Of a stretch of 64,000 bases of DNA, positions 52,773 to 61,729 are shown one piece after another. A model generated the notes under the pieces. It ran no database searches, had not been told where the DNA came from, and saw nothing but the letters and a program-made list of their open reading frames with translations. The position numbers and the translations under genes are program-made. Location: contig NZ_FOMA01000005.1 in assembly GCF_900112495.1 (NCBI RefSeq), positions 124,001 through 188,000 on the forward strand, given 5' to 3'. Origin of the DNA: Bacillus sp. OV322. GTDB lineage: Bacteria; Bacillota; Bacilli; Bacillales; DSM-1321. Position 1 is the stretch's first letter; every line of letters starts with the position of its first letter.

Positions 52773-53357
52773 TTGCCGATCAACGTCAACGATCCCCGTG
52801 TCAAACGTACGCGTCAATTCATGATGCAGTCTTTTATGGAACTGCTGTTAGAAAAGAAGAGTATCTACTCGATTTCCGTGCAGGATATCTCATCTCGCGC
52901 AGCGATCAATCGGACCACGTTCTACGCGCATTTTGAAAATAAGTATGCGTTTCTGGAATGCTGGATGAAGGAGAAATTCCAGCGAAAATTGAGTGATGAG
53001 CTTCCGAATTCCTCGATAGCAAACATAAGCGGCTTAAGGCAACTCATTCGGTCCGTCTTCGAATTTCTTGCACGTACGCGGGAATTCATGAAGTCGGAAG
53101 AAGACCTGCAATACGAGCCGTTGTTTGAAACTGCGATGCAACAAGAACTGAATCGACTCTTGCTCGACTGGCTGACGGAAGAATCGAATGCTACCGCCTC
53201 GCCGGAAATCGTGGAAGCCACTGCCCTCGTAACGAGTTGGGGGATATTCGGATCTGCCGTGCAGTGGAGTCGTAACCCGGGGGATCGCGCAATGGAAACA
53301 AGGATACAAGATGTATTGGTGGTCGTAGCCGCCGGGCTGGAGCCTGTGTTGCAATAA
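52773..53357 (+). CDS. TetR-family regulator
   Basis: A 194-residue repressor: RVKRTRQFMMQSFMELLLEK then SISVQDISSRAAINRTTFYA form the TetR helix-turn-helix; the rest is the ligand/dimer domain. TTG 52773 is preferred because AGAGGAG lies about 12 bases upstream and touches the GTG at 52761. GC-rich codons like the NmrA gene suggest joint acquisition. No gene is seen in 53358-53794. Confidence 0.85.
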   Translation: MPINVNDPRVKRTRQFMMQSFMELLLEKKSIYSISVQDISSRAAINRTTFYAHFENKYAFLECWMKEKFQRKLSDELPNSSIANISGLRQLIRSVFEFLARTREFMKSEEDLQYEPLFETAMQQELNRLLLDWLTEESNATASPEIVEATALVTSWGIFGSAVQWSRNPGDRAMETRIQDVLVVVAAGLEPVLQ

Positions 53358-53794
53358 CCATATTTTGCGAAAGAGTCCGCGGATCATTTTTCCTTACGTG
53401 CTTGGCATCCACACAACTCTCGGCCTCTCCTGATTTTGTTAAATTGACAAGATTCGCGCTAAATCCTAATTTTACGAAGATTAATTCAGAGGGAATATAG
53501 AAATTGTTATTTGCAAAATGATAGGGAAACAAAAATCGATATTTGTTCCACCACAATTAAAAGTGTGTCTGTACTTATATTACGTATCATAAGAAAGAAA
53601 CCAACTTTTAGTAAGCTGTTTTCCTTTCTAACTAATATCAGGATTGATTAATTGATTCCTACTGCAGTGAAAGCAATAGTAACTCCACCTATGGAACTAC
53701 AGGGAGGTATAGGGGTTATTGGCGAGTACATTCAATGGGAGAGATGATGATTGAATCCAGTATTAGGAATTAGTTTTAAAAGTTTTGTATTAAA

Positions 53795-54079
53795 CTAATC
53801 AGCCACTCTAACAGAGTTAAATTTCCACATTATGTAACATGTTATAACAACCACAACACACCCACAAACAATTAGTACATCTGTAATCGGAATACCAAAG
53901 AATAATACCAAAGAAGTTAGTCCATAAGAAAGTGGTGTTAGTCCAAGTGAAGCGGTAGAAGTAAGACCCATTACTCTCCCCATTTTTTCACTTGAAGTAT
54001 TTTCTTGAATGATTGCAATAATTAAAGAGCTGACTGATATACAAGCACCATAAGCGTTTCCATTCTGAATGATTTCCAT
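53795..54079 (-). pseudogene. MFS transporter C-terminal fragment
   Basis: A 94-codon frame reads NGNAYGACISVSSLIIAIIQ, ENTSSEKMGRVMGLTSTASL, GLTPLSYGLTSLVLFFG: the last three helices of an MFS exporter of the macrolide-efflux type. The first nine helices are absent; upstream sequence is a junction near the 109-bp repeat. Confidence 0.65.
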
Positions 54080-54199
54080 ATTTTCTCTTTAGCATCTTCA
54101 TCCTCCAAATCGAAAAATATTTACCTAATTATAACATTAGAATTTAAGTTATTTGCCATAAAATGGGTGGTTTCTTCTAAACTCCCACAATGAACTAGC

Positions 54200-54308
54200 A
54201 CTTATCTCTTAATTACGCAGTTTTTCACCATATTGCTATCTAACTTGTTTTACTTTACAGATTTGATTAGAGAGAAAAGAACACAATCAAGCAGTTTACG
54301 AAGAAAAT
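54200..54308 (+). repeat. Long inverted repeat, left arm
   Basis: 109 bases that reappear as the reverse complement at 58390-58498, with two mismatches as far as I can read. The two arms bound 4.3 kb. Confidence 0.85.
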
Positions 54309-54422
54309 CATGAATTATATATACGAAAAGGTAAAGGAAGTTATAGAGGAATATTCAAGGCTAAAAAAAAGGTTGGTTTGGTTACTTCCTCCTATGCCAA
54401 ATGCTGCAATCAACTACTCATT

Positions 54423-54673
54423 ATGTCTAAAGGCTATACTTTTCATGAAAATATAGAAGTATTAATATTTTGGTGTGTAGGACTGATAACCTGGTTACTA
54501 TTATTTTTCTTTATTGCCATTTAAAAAAAATACTAATAAGTGTTTTATTAACGGTACCAAACATATTATGGGTACTCTCTGGTGAAGTAGAGAAAATTAT
54601 TTATTTGTATTACCTATGCTTTGGAATACAAACTTTCTTTTTAATTAAACTGAAAAGAAATAGACATCAATAA
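54423..54673 (+). pseudogene. Small membrane protein, frameshifted at an A-run
   Basis: ATG 54423 opens SKGYTFHENIEVLIFWCVGL then ITWLLLFFFIAI and stops at TAA. The neighbouring frame, joined across the eight-A run near 54523, continues KKILISVLLTVPNILWVLSG, EVEKIIYLYYLCFGIQTFFL. Together about 83 residues with three membrane segments. Unknown family. Confidence 0.4.
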
Positions 54674-54707
54674 TCATAATTAAAACTCCTCATAAGAGGA
54701 GCTTTCA

Positions 54708-54755
54708 GACTGTAGACAAACCCGAAAAAACTGGTTTGCCTAAGTCTTTTTTGTT
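54708..54755 (+). repeat. IS1182-type end sequence / hairpin, copy C
   Basis: GACTGTAGACAAACC (54708-54722) and GGTTTGCCTAAGTC (54733-54746), then TTTTTTG. It is followed within 40 bases by the IS1182 transposase start, which identifies the repeat. Just upstream CTCCTC-ATAA-GAGGAG (54687-54702) is another hairpin. Confidence 0.6.
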
Positions 54756-54789
54756 TTAAAGGTAATCCAATCTTGAGGTGATAACGATG

Positions 54790-55115
54790 CTTTCTAAACA
54801 TAACCATTCAACGAAATTGCCTTAGATCAACTGGTGCCTGCGGACCAATTAGTTCGTAAAATAGAGTCGGCCATTGATTTCTCTTTTATTTATGATTTGG
54901 TGAAAGATATGTATTCAGACGTCGGTCGCCCAAATTCAAGTAAGGGCTTAATAAAGAAAGTAGGAAAATTGATGATAGATTATGAGGCAAGATACAGAGA
55001 AAATCAAAAGAAAGAATTAGCTCGTTGGAAGGAGTTAATTCAAAATCTATTTGGAGAGGTTCCTAAGGACAGTGTAACCGTAACAGATAAAGTTCGGATT
55101 ACAAAGAAGGGATAG
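54790..55115 (+). pseudogene. IS1182-type transposase N-terminal remnant
   Basis: MLSKHNHSTKLP, a one-base deletion, then DQLVPADQLVRKIESAIDFS and FIYDLVKDMYSDVGRPN form the IS1182 transposase start. After residue 35 it switches to unrelated sequence (KVGKLMIDYEARYRENQKKE and LARWKELIQNLFGEVPKDSV) that belongs to some other gene end. The catalytic domain is missing. Confidence 0.6.
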
Positions 55116-55181
55116 TTTAATCCCTATCCCTTAAAATTCTTTATCGACTTCCATTAATTTTAAAAAATTTGTTGTCTGTTA

Positions 55182-55400
55182 TTATTGAGTGTCCTCGTCA
55201 TTTTTATACTCCAAAATATCGCCCGGCTGACAATCTAAAGTCTTACATATCGCTTCTAATGTTGAAAAACGAACTGCTTTTGCTTTCCCATTTTTCAAAA
55301 TGGAAAGATTCGCCATCGTAATTCCAACCCTCTCAGAAAGCTCCGTTACGCTCATTTTTCGTTTTGCTAACATCACATCAATATTAATAATAATTGCCAT
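55182..55400 (-). CDS. XRE-family (Cro/CI) regulator
   Basis: A 72-residue one-domain regulator of the YozG/YvaO type: KRKMSVTELSERVGITMANL then LEAICKTLDCQPGDILEY form the five-helix HTH. It stands 9 bases downstream of a DUF2975 gene; this pairing (DUF2975 membrane protein plus small XRE protein) is common in Firmicutes. GAGGATATG precedes the ATG. Confidence 0.88.
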   Translation of the reverse strand: MAIIINIDVMLAKRKMSVTELSERVGITMANLSILKNGKAKAVRFSTLEAICKTLDCQPGDILEYKNDEDTQ

Positions 55401-55409
55401 ATCCTCACC

Positions 55410-55892
55410 TCAGACCGTTAAATCATTTTCTGATTTTATGTTTATCGCTTCTTGTAAAAGCCATTGGAGGACAGCAGCAAAAACAGCGATAACCATTGAA
55501 GCGAAAATAATGACCAATCCAATGAATGTGATAATTGGAGGGTCAATTCTCGTTTGCATGAGATAGTATAGCGGCATACCTAGAAGATACAAGGTGCTGA
55601 TTGTTATGGCACAGTATTTTATATTCTTTAAAGCCTTCACCGATAGTTCTGAAAACGCTTGGTTCTTATCGATATAGCTTAAAAGTTTAAAAGCCTGATA
55701 CAGGGCAAAATAAAAAGGTATCGCTGCTGTATACATATCGATTAAAACGAGAGATTTCATATAAGTAATATCTGGAAACAATTCTGCTGCATAGTTCCCG
55801 AACTTGGGCACTAAAAATATGCACAAAGCAAGAATTGGGATTCCAATAAGAAGAACAGCTATCTTCAAAAAGAGCGTTGTTCCTTGTTTCAT
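55410..55892 (-). CDS. DUF2975 membrane protein, copy 1
   Basis: A 160-residue protein with four membrane helices; the conserved AIPFYFALYQAFKLLSYIDK then AFSELSVKALKNIKYCAI defines DUF2975. ATG 55892 follows GAGGTGC; six further codons upstream are not needed. Its role with the XRE regulator is not established; a membrane sensor is plausible. Confidence 0.8.
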   Translation of the reverse strand: MKQGTTLFLKIAVLLIGIPILALCIFLVPKFGNYAAELFPDITYMKSLVLIDMYTAAIPFYFALYQAFKLLSYIDKNQAFSELSVKALKNIKYCAITISTLYLLGMPLYYLMQTRIDPPIITFIGLVIIFASMVIAVFAAVLQWLLQEAINIKSENDLTV

Positions 55893-55944
55893 AAAAAGCA
55901 CCTCGTTCATTAATTTTAACCGAAATGTTAATCATTTTTTGGCT

Positions 55945-56409
55945 TTATATTTGGGCATTTTTTAATGGCTTTTGAAGTGCTCCCACAATAGCTGCGATGA
56001 TACTTGTTACTAAAATCCCTATTAGACCTATCGCTATTGGACCTGCTGCATCATCTCCTGTGAATTGAGCACGCACCCTTAAATAAACAATTGCTAACAA
56101 AATGAAGAAAATTACAGAAAGAATGCATTTTTTTATTACCTTCAAAGATTGAAGAGATAACTCAGAGAAAGCATTGTTTCTTTCGATATAGGTCAATAGT
56201 TTAAATGCTTGATACAACACCACATAAAACGTAATACATAACCCATACGCACATATTAAAAGCGGATATAGCGAATAATCACCCGGACGCTCTATCGCAT
56301 CTCTTCTGGCAGCTTCAGGCAACCAATATATGCACACGGAAAGTATCGCAATTCCAATGAGAAAAATAATGACTTTTAAGAAAGTCGTTGAACCTCGTTT
56401 AACATTCAT
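55945..56409 (-). CDS. DUF2975 membrane protein, copy 2
   Basis: A 154-residue paralogue of the preceding gene: ITFYVVLYQAFKLLTYIERN then AFSELSLQSLKVIKKCIL. Four membrane helices. GAGGTG precedes ATG 56409. The two copies sit head to tail, an unusual doubling; they diverge in helices 1 and 3 and may form a heteromer (inference). Confidence 0.78.
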   Translation of the reverse strand: MNVKRGSTTFLKVIIFLIGIAILSVCIYWLPEAARRDAIERPGDYSLYPLLICAYGLCITFYVVLYQAFKLLTYIERNNAFSELSLQSLKVIKKCILSVIFFILLAIVYLRVRAQFTGDDAAGPIAIGLIGILVTSIIAAIVGALQKPLKNAQI

Positions 56410-56522
56410 TAAAAACACCTCACATATTTAAGTACAACACGATTTTATAAAATCAATAAAATAATATTGTTTGTTACTATATTTTTATTGTAATTTAAAA
56501 ACCCTTCTAATTTTGACAAAAA

Positions 56523-56564
56523 GTAAAAAGCATTTCTCATTACAAAGAAATGATGCTTTTACTT
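56523..56564. terminator. Hairpin upstream of the DUF2975 unit
   Basis: GTAAAAAGCATTTCT and AGAAATGATGCTTTTAC, one bulge, with A/T runs outside. No gene is evident in 56565-57370 except scraps (a C-terminal shred TDDTLTFAITAGTPEWLES at about 56889-56968) and a further hairpin AACTAACGCATCGA/TCGATGCGTTAGTT at 56972-57008. Confidence 0.55.
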
Positions 56565-56707
56565 TCAAAAGAGGTTTTATTTAGTGGTGGCAGTTTTCAA
56601 AACTCAGATAATTAAATTGAATAAAAGGAATTCTTTATGGTCGATAATCATAACTTTAAAATTGGATTGCCTTTTTAGTTTAAATTATTTTGACAAGAAT
56701 AAAATTG

Positions 56708-56741
56708 AGTATTAAGTATTAAGTATTAAGTAGTAAGTAAT
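56708..56741. repeat. Short 7-bp tandem repeat
   Basis: AGTATTA three times in a row and a fourth altered unit (AGTAGTA). Confidence 0.6.
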
Positions 56742-57374
56742 GATTTGAGGAGTGTTTTTATGAAGGATATACGATTTCTAACCTTCAATCCAGCAAGATA
56801 TCCCTTTTAGAATTATATCTGCTTCCAGCCGTTTATTTATTGACAGCAAAAATATATAATTAAAATTTTTAAGAGTCTCAAGACTGATGACACTCTTACT
56901 TTTGCAATCACGGCAGGTACGCCGGAATGGTTAGAGTCTGTCGATGATGAAACCTATAACAAACTGTAAAAAACTAACGCATCGAGTCAATGATTCGATG
57001 CGTTAGTTATAAGGGTCATACAAACGAAAGGGCGGAAACAAATTGAAAATGGTATAACTGTTCTTGGTTTAAAAACCGCAAGGATTCTAGTTGGTAACTT
57101 CAATTGAATCGAATCGATCCAATGAAGTTGATAAGTTCTCATCCTAATGGGAGATAACCTTAATAAATCTTCTGGTTACATTCACAGCCATTCACATTCC
57201 TTTACTTTGAGTATTCCATGAACTCATTGCATTAATCAGATGCTTGAAAAACTTGGACGAAGGAGGAAGGAGAGCAGGAGAATATTTTCTTATATGAGGA
57301 ATAGAATATTTCATTAGCTGTCCATCTTTGCGTAAAATTATAGTTCTACTTAAGATGGTATTAACCATAGCAAC

Positions 57375-58094
57375 GGGAAGGCAGCTCTTCATTTATTAAA
57401 ACTCGATGCTTTACCTTACGAAATAGGTGAATATACAGATGAAGAATTACTGGATTATCTAAGGCAAGCAGTGAAACGTAGTATAGGGATTAAGAAGATT
57501 CAAGCTTTAAAAGAAGCCGCCTATCTCTCGATTGGCATTCGTCAGGGCGCCATGATGGCTATGATGGAATTAAGAACGTTAATTCAAAAGTATGAACTCA
57601 TTCAAGCCTAGTTCGAAGAGCTTGACCAAACTCTGGATACACTGCTTCAAGATATTCCAGGCGTTGATCAAATGTTAGAGATAACAGGAATTGGACGCGA
57701 TACAGTGGCGGGTTTCTTCGCTGAAGTAGGCGATTTGAGTGAATACAATCATCCTCGTCAGACAACCAAACTGGCAGGACTCAGCTTAAAAGAAAATACA
57801 TCAGGAAAGCATAAAGGGAGAACCAGGATTACGAAACGTGGTCGAAAGAAATTAAGGGCACTGCTGTTTCGGGCATCTATGATTCTAGCAGCTATGAATA
57901 AAGCCTTTAAAGTTCTGCATCATTATTACACAACAAGGCTTGATAATCCGTTGAAAAAGATGCAGTCTTTAATTGCTTTGTGTAATAAGCTCATCCGTAT
58001 ACTCTTCTCTATTGGGAAGAAGCAGTTTGTGTTTAAAGAGGAGAAGATGTTGAAGGACATCCCCATATGCATGCATTTATCCAAGAACCAATAG
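57375..58094 (+). pseudogene. IS110/IS1111-family transposase remnant
   Basis: Frame reads KAALHLLKLDALPYEIGEYT, ... MMELRTLIQKYELIQA, TAG at 57609-57611, FEELDQTLDTLLQDIPGVDQ, MLEITGIGRDTVAGFFAEVG, then GLSLKENTSGKHKGRTRITK RGRKKLRALLFRASM. The second half is the Transposase_20 domain with its Ser-rich helix. The first domain (DEDD nuclease) is missing. One nonsense codon plus a 5' truncation. Confidence 0.75.
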
Positions 58095-58335
58095 TAGCTT
58101 AATCACTATAAAACTAACTATTAACAAATAAATTTGAAAAGATGAACGGACAAAATTAGCATGGGATTAGTCGGCAACGCAACTAACATAAGGACTTAGA
58201 TCCTGTGGGGCAGCATGACCATGACCGACATCCACCTTATGGAAAGGTTGAACGAAGGAATGTAGGAGCGTAGACTCTGTGAAACTTGGGAGGGTAGACC
58301 CCGTAAGATATGTGGACATCCAATGGTGCGTACAT
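58095..58335 (+). other. IS110/IS1111 3' non-coding region (possible guide RNA segment)
   Basis: About 240 bases after the transposase, GC-richer than the surroundings and with several short stems (for example around GTAGGAGCGTAGACTC and GGGTAGACCCCG). IS1111-type elements carry a structured RNA downstream of the transposase that guides target choice; this segment is in that place. No secondary structure was computed. Confidence 0.35.
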
Positions 58336-58389
58336 ACTATTCATCCAACTTTTTGAAATTAACCGAAGGTTGGCTAGTTTCTTGCGCTC

Positions 58390-58498
58390 ATTTTCTTCGT
58401 AAACTGCTTGATTGTGTTCTTTTCTCTCTAATCAAATCTGTAAGGTAAAAAAAGTTAGATAGCAATATGGTGAAAAACTGCGTAATTAAGAGATAAGT
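58390..58498 (-). repeat. Long inverted repeat, right arm
   Basis: Reverse complement of 54200-54308. It lies between the IS110 tail and the first of the well-ordered cassettes. Confidence 0.85.
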
Positions 58499-58579
58499 GT
58501 TTGTTTATTGAGGGAGGTTTGTTGAAGAGTAATATATACTAATATGAGGAATAACCAAAAAACAAAAGGGGAACAGTGT

Positions 58580-59353
58580 ATGAATAATGATTTTGGAAAA
58601 GCTATAAATTTACTGGAAAATAAGGATAATGAAACTTACTCGACATTTGCTTACTCTGTATTAAATAATTATATTCCTGGACAGGTATATATGGATGAAT
58701 TGAAGAAAACTGTTTTAATTGGAACTGATTCAGGTATTTTTATTGTTGGTGGAGACGGAATGAACAATGGTCTTGATAGCATACTTTTAGAAATTTTTAG
58801 AAGTAGAAAAAATGAAAAAAAGCGATTCACTTTGTTTTCTCCTTCAAAAGAATGGGATCAAGTTATAAATAAGTTGTTTGAAAATGAGTTAAGACAGATG
58901 CATAGATATTCTTTTCATTTTAATAAGGATATATATTTAACAATAAAAAAGGGGAAATTACCCAATGATTTTATAGTGAAGAGAATAGATGAAAAAATAA
59001 TTACTGAAAGTCAGGAATTTAATGAATCTTATTATAAGGAATATTGGGGTTCAGTATCAAATTTTCTTGAGAATGGTTTTGGTTATTGCTTGCTACATAA
59101 CGATACCGTTGTAAGTGAATGTACATCTATATTTAGTTCATCACAATTTGCTGAAATTGATATTGCAACTAAAAATAAGTATAGAGGAATGGGCTTAGCT
59201 CAAAATGTTGCAGAGATATTCATTGAACATTGTATTGAAGGAAATTTGAAACCCAATTGGGATTGTAATGTTCACAATTTTGCGTCGGTAAAGCTGGCTG
59301 AAAGATTAGGATTCGAAAATCCAATGGAATATTCAGTATTCGTTAGAAAGTAA
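58580..59353 (+). CDS. GNAT-family N-acetyltransferase (257 aa)
   Basis: An acetyltransferase with an unusual 120-residue N-terminal extension and a C-terminal GNAT domain: IDIATKNKYRGMGLAQNVAE is the acetyl-CoA loop, VHNFASVKLAERLGFENPME the end. ATG 58580 follows AAAAGGGGAAC; 12 upstream codons are discarded. Substrate unknown. First gene of the best-preserved cassette run. Confidence 0.82.
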   Translation: MNNDFGKAINLLENKDNETYSTFAYSVLNNYIPGQVYMDELKKTVLIGTDSGIFIVGGDGMNNGLDSILLEIFRSRKNEKKRFTLFSPSKEWDQVINKLFENELRQMHRYSFHFNKDIYLTIKKGKLPNDFIVKRIDEKIITESQEFNESYYKEYWGSVSNFLENGFGYCLLHNDTVVSECTSIFSSSQFAEIDIATKNKYRGMGLAQNVAEIFIEHCIEGNLKPNWDCNVHNFASVKLAERLGFENPMEYSVFVRK

Positions 59354-59366
59354 AAAATCCTTATTT

Positions 59367-59451
59367 CGCTAACGGGTGTTTAGTTGAAGATCACACAGTT
59401 GCTAAGGCAGCTTTTTTGTTGTTTACTAAAAGGTAGTTTTGTTAAAGAAGG
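59367..59451 (+). repeat. Cassette-boundary element
   Basis: CGCTAACGGGTGTTTAGTTG, AAGA, hairpin GTTGC-TAAG-GCAGC with T-run and TTGTTG, then motif 2 TTTACTAAAAGGTAGTTTTG, TTAAAGAAGG. Confidence 0.7.
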
Positions 59452-59513
59452 TTTGTTTTCGTTTAGCTATATAGAATTATAAGATATATTTCTTTTTAAG
59501 GTGGAACAGGTAT

Positions 59514-60038
59514 ATGCCGAAACCAATCGTTAATCTTAGTGATTATGATCCAAATTGGGGAAAACAATTTGAATATGAACAAAAAAGAATTCTTGATGTT
59601 TTAGGTGATAAGGCTGTTGGAATTGAACATATTGGAAGTACTTCTATAAAGGGGTTAGAAGCCAAACCAATAATTGACATTATTGTAGGTGTACAAGATC
59701 TAAATGAAATATCTAACTTTGTTAGTCCTTTGAGTGAAATAGACTATGAATATGTTCCTAAACCGGAGGTTAAAGATAGAAGGTTTTTTAGGAAGGGCTT
59801 ATGGGGACAGGGTACTTGCCATCTTCATATCTGTGAATTTAATAGCAGTGAGTGGATTGAAAAGTTATTATTTCGTGATTATCTTAGGCTAGACCCCAAA
59901 GTAGCCGAGGAATATGCATCTTTAAAAAAAGAACTTGCCTCCAAATATCAGTTCGATAGACCTACCTATACAAAGAAAAAAGAACCTTTTATAAAAAAGA
60001 TTATCGAAAAAGCTATGAAGGAAATACCTTGTAAATAA
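59514..60038 (+). CDS. GrpB/UPF0157 nucleotidyltransferase-like protein
   Basis: A 174-residue GrpB-family protein: VNLSDYDPNWGKQFEYEQKR, IEHIGSTSIKGLEAKPIIDI (nucleotidyltransferase GS...D-x-D core), RRFFRKGLWGQGTCHLHICE. Possibly transfers nucleotides to a small molecule; role unproven. AAGGTGG precedes the ATG. Single gene between two boundary elements. Confidence 0.88.
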   Translation: MPKPIVNLSDYDPNWGKQFEYEQKRILDVLGDKAVGIEHIGSTSIKGLEAKPIIDIIVGVQDLNEISNFVSPLSEIDYEYVPKPEVKDRRFFRKGLWGQGTCHLHICEFNSSEWIEKLLFRDYLRLDPKVAEEYASLKKELASKYQFDRPTYTKKKEPFIKKIIEKAMKEIPCK

Positions 60039-60050
60039 CATTGCTTATTT

Positions 60051-60138
60051 AAGTAAAGGGTGCGATAGTTGAACAAGGATGGCTGCTTTGACAGCCTTTA
60101 CTCTTTGTTTAAAAACTGGCTAGTTTAATTTAAGAAGG
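60051..60138 (+). repeat. Cassette-boundary element
   Basis: AAGTAAAGGGTGCGATAGTT, GAACAAGG, hairpin GGCTG-CTTTGA-CAGCC, TTTACTCTTTGTTT, then motif 2 ACTGGCTAGTTTAATT, TAAGAAGG. Confidence 0.7.
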
Positions 60139-60239
60139 AATAATTTATGTATTGTAGAACTAAATTTAACTGGTGAAAAAAAGGAGAATTTTTTGTATGA
60201 GTGAATGGAAAGTGGAACTAAAGTAAAGGAGATATAAAA

Positions 60240-60671
60240 GTGGAAATCAGAGATGCAACTTTAAATGATATTAATGAATTAACTTTTCTGATGGAACAAC
60301 TTGGTTATCCTACTACAATTGAAAATATGGAAACACGTTTCAAAAATATAGAATTAAATCCAGATTATAAGACCTTATTAGCTACTTTTGATGGAAAAGT
60401 AGTTGGGATGATTGGACTTTTAAAGGGATACTACTATGAAATGGAAGGTTGTTATGTTCGCATAGTAGTACTTGTTGTAAATTCAAGTTATCGTAGTAAG
60501 GGGATAGGAAAAAAACTGATTGCGGAAGCAGAGAATTGGTCAAGAAAAAATGGAGCTACTGGTATTGGACTAAACAGTGGAAACCGACCAGAGAGAGTTA
60601 ACGCACATAAGTTTTACAAAAATAGAGGTTATGTAGAAAAAAGTATAGGGTTTGCAAAAGGGCTTATCTAA
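60240..60671 (+). CDS. GNAT-family N-acetyltransferase (143 aa)
   Basis: A compact GNAT: EIRDATLNDINELTFLMEQL at the start, VVNSSYRSKGIGKKLIAEAE as acetyl-CoA loop, NAHKFYKNRGYVEKSIGFAK at the end. GTG start with AAAGGAGA upstream. A nine-codon frame (MSEWKVELK) ends just before it and may be a leader. Cassette gene. Confidence 0.87.
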   Translation: MEIRDATLNDINELTFLMEQLGYPTTIENMETRFKNIELNPDYKTLLATFDGKVVGMIGLLKGYYYEMEGCYVRIVVLVVNSSYRSKGIGKKLIAEAENWSRKNGATGIGLNSGNRPERVNAHKFYKNRGYVEKSIGFAKGLI

Positions 60672-60705
60672 AGATTGTTGTTACCGTTTGTGAAATATTG
60701 TATTT

Positions 60706-60798
60706 AAACTATAGGGTGCTTGAGTTCAGGAAGGATTGCTGCGGCAATCCTTTTTTGTTGTTGTGCTAACGTGGAGTTTAGCTCAATGAAAAAGTTGG
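60706..60798 (+). repeat. Cassette-boundary element
   Basis: AAACTATAGGGTGCTTGAGT, TCAGGAAGG, hairpin GGATTGC-TGCG-GCAATCC (60733-60750) with six T and GTTGTTG, then motif 2 GCTAACGTGGAGTTTAGCTC, AATGAAAAAG. Confidence 0.72.
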
Positions 60799-60856
60799 AT
60801 CATTAAAAAATATTGTATAATTGGGATATATTACAATGTGGATATGGGGGAACTTT

Positions 60857-61549
60857 ATGAAAACTATAGGACTAATTGGTGGAATGAGTTGGGAGTCTTC
60901 GGTTGAATATTATCGAATCATAAATGAAGAGGTAAAAAACAGATTGGGTGGATTACATTCTGCAAAATGTCTTTTATATAGCGTTGATTTTGCCGAGATT
61001 GAACGCTATCAATCGGAAGGTGATTGGGAAAGAGCAGGTAAAACATTAGGAGAAGTTGCATCATCTTTAGAAAATGCAGGTGCAGAATTAATAGTAATTT
61101 GTACAAATACGATGCATAAAGTAATTGATTATATAGAAGCAAAGATAACAATTCCTATTTTACACATAGCTGATGCAACTGCCAATCAAATAAAAAAATC
61201 AAATATTACAACGGTGGGATTATTAGGCACTAAGTATACTATGGAGCAAGATTTTTATAATTCCAGAATAGTATCTAACGGAATTAGAGTTTTAGTTCCA
61301 AATAATACTGAAAGAGAATTGATTAACAAGGTTATATATGAAGAGTTGTGTTTAGGTAACATCAAGCAATCATCAAGGGATTATTACAAGAAAGTTATCA
61401 AAGACTTAATTGCAAATGGTGCTGAAGGAATCATATTAGGATGTACGGAAATTGGATTATTAGTCAAACAAGAGGATTCAGAAGTTCCTTTATTCGATAC
61501 AGCAGAAATACATGCAATTGAATCAGTTAATAAAGCATTAGAATATTAA
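60857..61549 (+). CDS. Aspartate/glutamate racemase family protein
   Basis: A 230-residue racemase: KTIGLIGGMSWESSVEYYRI, first catalytic cysteine C82 in LIVICTNTMHK and second C196 in IILGCTEIGLL. It interconverts L- and D-forms of aspartate or a related amino acid without cofactor. ATG 60857 follows GGGGGAAC; 12 upstream codons are discarded. Cassette gene. Confidence 0.9.
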   Translation: MKTIGLIGGMSWESSVEYYRIINEEVKNRLGGLHSAKCLLYSVDFAEIERYQSEGDWERAGKTLGEVASSLENAGAELIVICTNTMHKVIDYIEAKITIPILHIADATANQIKKSNITTVGLLGTKYTMEQDFYNSRIVSNGIRVLVPNNTERELINKVIYEELCLGNIKQSSRDYYKKVIKDLIANGAEGIILGCTEIGLLVKQEDSEVPLFDTAEIHAIESVNKALEY

Positions 61550-61589
61550 GTGGTATAGACAACTTTCAATAAATATCATGAAATCTTAT

Positions 61590-61675
61590 TAAACAAACGG
61601 GTGCTTTACTTCAATAAGGGAGGTGGCTTAAGCAGCCGTTTTCTTATGGCACTAACGGGGCAGTTTGAAGAAGGA
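61590..61675 (+). repeat. Cassette-boundary element
   Basis: AAACAAACGGGTGCTTTACT, TCAATAAGG, hairpin GGTGGCTTAAGCAGCC with TTTTCTTATG, then motif 2 ACTAACGGGGCAGTTTGAAG, AAGG. Confidence 0.72.
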
Positions 61676-61729
61676 TTAGTCTTCTTTTTGGTGAATCTAA
61701 TAAAAGAACTCGAAAGAAAGGAGAACAAA

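Noticed and set aside
52922-53556. Three overlapping minus-strand frames opposite the TetR gene
   Set aside because: GC-richer coding DNA gives long shadows; the TetR frame has the only recognisable domain.
56708-56741. Tandem AGTATTA units as a CRISPR or origin iteron
   Set aside because: Only three to four 7-bp units, no spacers, no cas or replication gene nearby.
57192-57392. Minus-strand 66-codon frame before the IS110 relic
   Set aside because: No start signal or family match; likely chance frame in IS-border DNA.
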